A stretch of DNA of 64,000 nucleotides. Source: Entamoeba invadens IP1 (Eukaryota; Evosea; Mastigamoebida; Endamoebidae). The DNA lies in contig NW_004443648.1 of assembly GCF_000330505.1 (NCBI RefSeq), positions 1,128,483-1,192,482 of the forward strand. The letters run 5' to 3'. The notes beneath the pieces were generated by a model. The model was not told where the DNA came from and searched no databases. It saw only the letters and a list, made by a program, of their open reading frames with translations. Of the stretch, positions 63,090 through 64,000 are shown in pieces (position 1 is the stretch's first letter; each line of letters opens with the position of its first letter). The position numbers were made by a program, and so were the translations under genes.

Positions 63090-63801
63090 ATGACTTCAGA
63101 AAAACAACCTTTGTTTAAAATATGTGTTATTGGTGATGAAAAGAGTGGAAAAACATCGTTAATTAAAAGAGTTTTGTTTCGAGAATTCGAAAAGGAACCC
63201 GAACCATTTGAAGAAATGGTTTGTTTTATTATGAAGTTACATTTATTCAATATTTGTCAACATATATTATTTGCACACCTTTAATCAAACGACAAATGAC
63301 AAAAAGTGCACACAAGGTGAAATTGAATATAATAATGAAAAAAATATGATCTGTTTTTATGAAAAAATTGAAGAAGTTGTTCCTGAAGGGTCTTATGGGT
63401 ATCACTTCCCATCTTTTTACTGTGATCAAGAAGCTGTAATAGTTGTTTGTGATCTTGAGTGTAACGATTCTTTAGAAAATGTAGAAAATTGGATTAAGTA
63501 CAGTGACAGATACTTATTAGAAGACCATTTTTCTATCATTGTTGGTGTGAAATCAGATTCTCAAAATAGGGTTATAACAAAAGAAAAAGCGGAGACGTAT
63601 GCCAAAAGTTTTAACAGACAATACTTCGAAGTATCAAACAAAACAGGGAGTGGAATTAATGAACTTATGGAATATATGACATGTGAATACAAAAAGCTCC
63701 TTGTCCTTAGACATGCAAAATTCACTTTGAAACAAAACAAGAAAATTGGGAAAAAACACAAAAGCAAAGATGAAAAAGATGATAAATGTTGTGTGAGTTG
63801 A
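63090..63801 (+). CDS. Divergent Ras-like small GTPase
   Basis: Exons 63090-63218 and 63307-63801, 88-nt intron with donor GTTTGT and acceptor AAAAAG, 207 aa. ATG at 63090 is used. The TTG before it is not needed. The P-loop is intact (GDEKSGKTSL near residue 14). The VCDLECN and GVKSD segments (residues about 95-125) follow the usual guanine-base core, with GVKSD standing for NKxD and SNKTGSG for the SAK loop. The switch II DxxG motif cannot be found (FYEKIEEVVPEGS is in that place), so hydrolysis is probably altered. The basic C-terminus ends in CCVS, a CaaX box for prenylation. Neither Rab, Rho nor Ras can be chosen with confidence. Confidence 0.75.
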
Positions 63802-64000
63802 TAATTGTTTATAATAATTGCATTCAGACATTCAATATTGTTTATTTTTAAAATATTTTTTATATTTTATTTTAATTTAAAAAATTAATATTAAATGTGA
63901 TTTTTTAATTTTAAAAAATAAATTGGGGCAGACCTTTCCCACCCTCACCCCGTTTACCAAAATAAAATATTTGCCGCGAGTGTTTTTTGAAGGAAGTCCA
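63802..64000. other. Window edge, possible start of a neighbouring gene
   Basis: AT-rich DNA gives way at about 63920 to GC-richer sequence. On the minus strand 29 codons are open from the edge to a TAA at 63911-63913, and the plus strand is open for about 20 codons too. This could be the edge of another gene, but it cannot be assigned. Confidence 0.2.

Noticed and set aside
1..64000. tRNA or rRNA genes
   Set aside because: I looked for T-loop (GGTTCGA) and anticodon-arm patterns in the GC-richer intergenic patches and found none that fold.

Overview
This window looks like nuclear DNA of an Entamoeba species. The intergenic DNA is extremely AT-rich and the genes are compact. Introns are few and mostly 41-90 nt, and most begin with the strict Entamoeba donor GTTTGT. 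A GAACT element sits 12-27 nt upstream of many ATGs. The gene content also fits: cysteine-rich transmembrane kinases (TMKs), a saposin-like (amoebapore-family) peptide, BspA-type leucine-rich repeats, and a short ACT-less phosphoglycerate dehydrogenase. DNA transposon remnants (pogo/Tigger-like DDE_1 and hAT-like) favour an E. invadens or E. moshkovskii-like lineage over E. histolytica. That species call is inference, not proof.

Layout. 0-4 kb: end of an unknown gene, a PPP phosphatase and an unknown protein. 5-10 kb: a TMK whose kinase domain has lost key residues. 10-14 kb: two tandem EF-hand genes separated by a 2.4-kb transposon. 14-20 kb: 3-phosphoglycerate dehydrogenase with a gene remnant in front, an 827-bp MITE, two Ser-rich proteins and a divergent eIF4E. 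20-26 kb: small lineage-specific proteins, a DHHC palmitoyltransferase and a foldback element. 26-34 kb: a TLDc-like coiled-coil protein, the cohesin kleisin RAD21 and a P4-ATPase flippase with a 9-nt microexon. 34-43 kb: RPL38, an EF-hand protein and an intact TMK, whose gene I rebuilt as four exons with a microsatellite in intron 2. 44-50 kb: two tandem VHS-GAT genes and an LRR protein. 50-58 kb: DBP7/DDX31-type helicase, VTT-domain membrane protein, AT-hook protein, eIF2A, SGT1 and the saposin-like peptide. 58-64 kb: a fused double AMP-deaminase-like protein with a central B-box, a Cys-rich peptide and a divergent Ras-like GTPase.

The genes do not form an operon. They are ordinary eukaryotic single genes in mixed orientation. 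Themes that recur are membrane traffic and signalling (flippase, DHHC, VHS-GAT, VTT, TMKs, GTPase), calcium binding and translation. Several gene models given here are my own splice-site reconstructions. They rest on phase, donor sequence and domain continuity and were not checked against transcripts.
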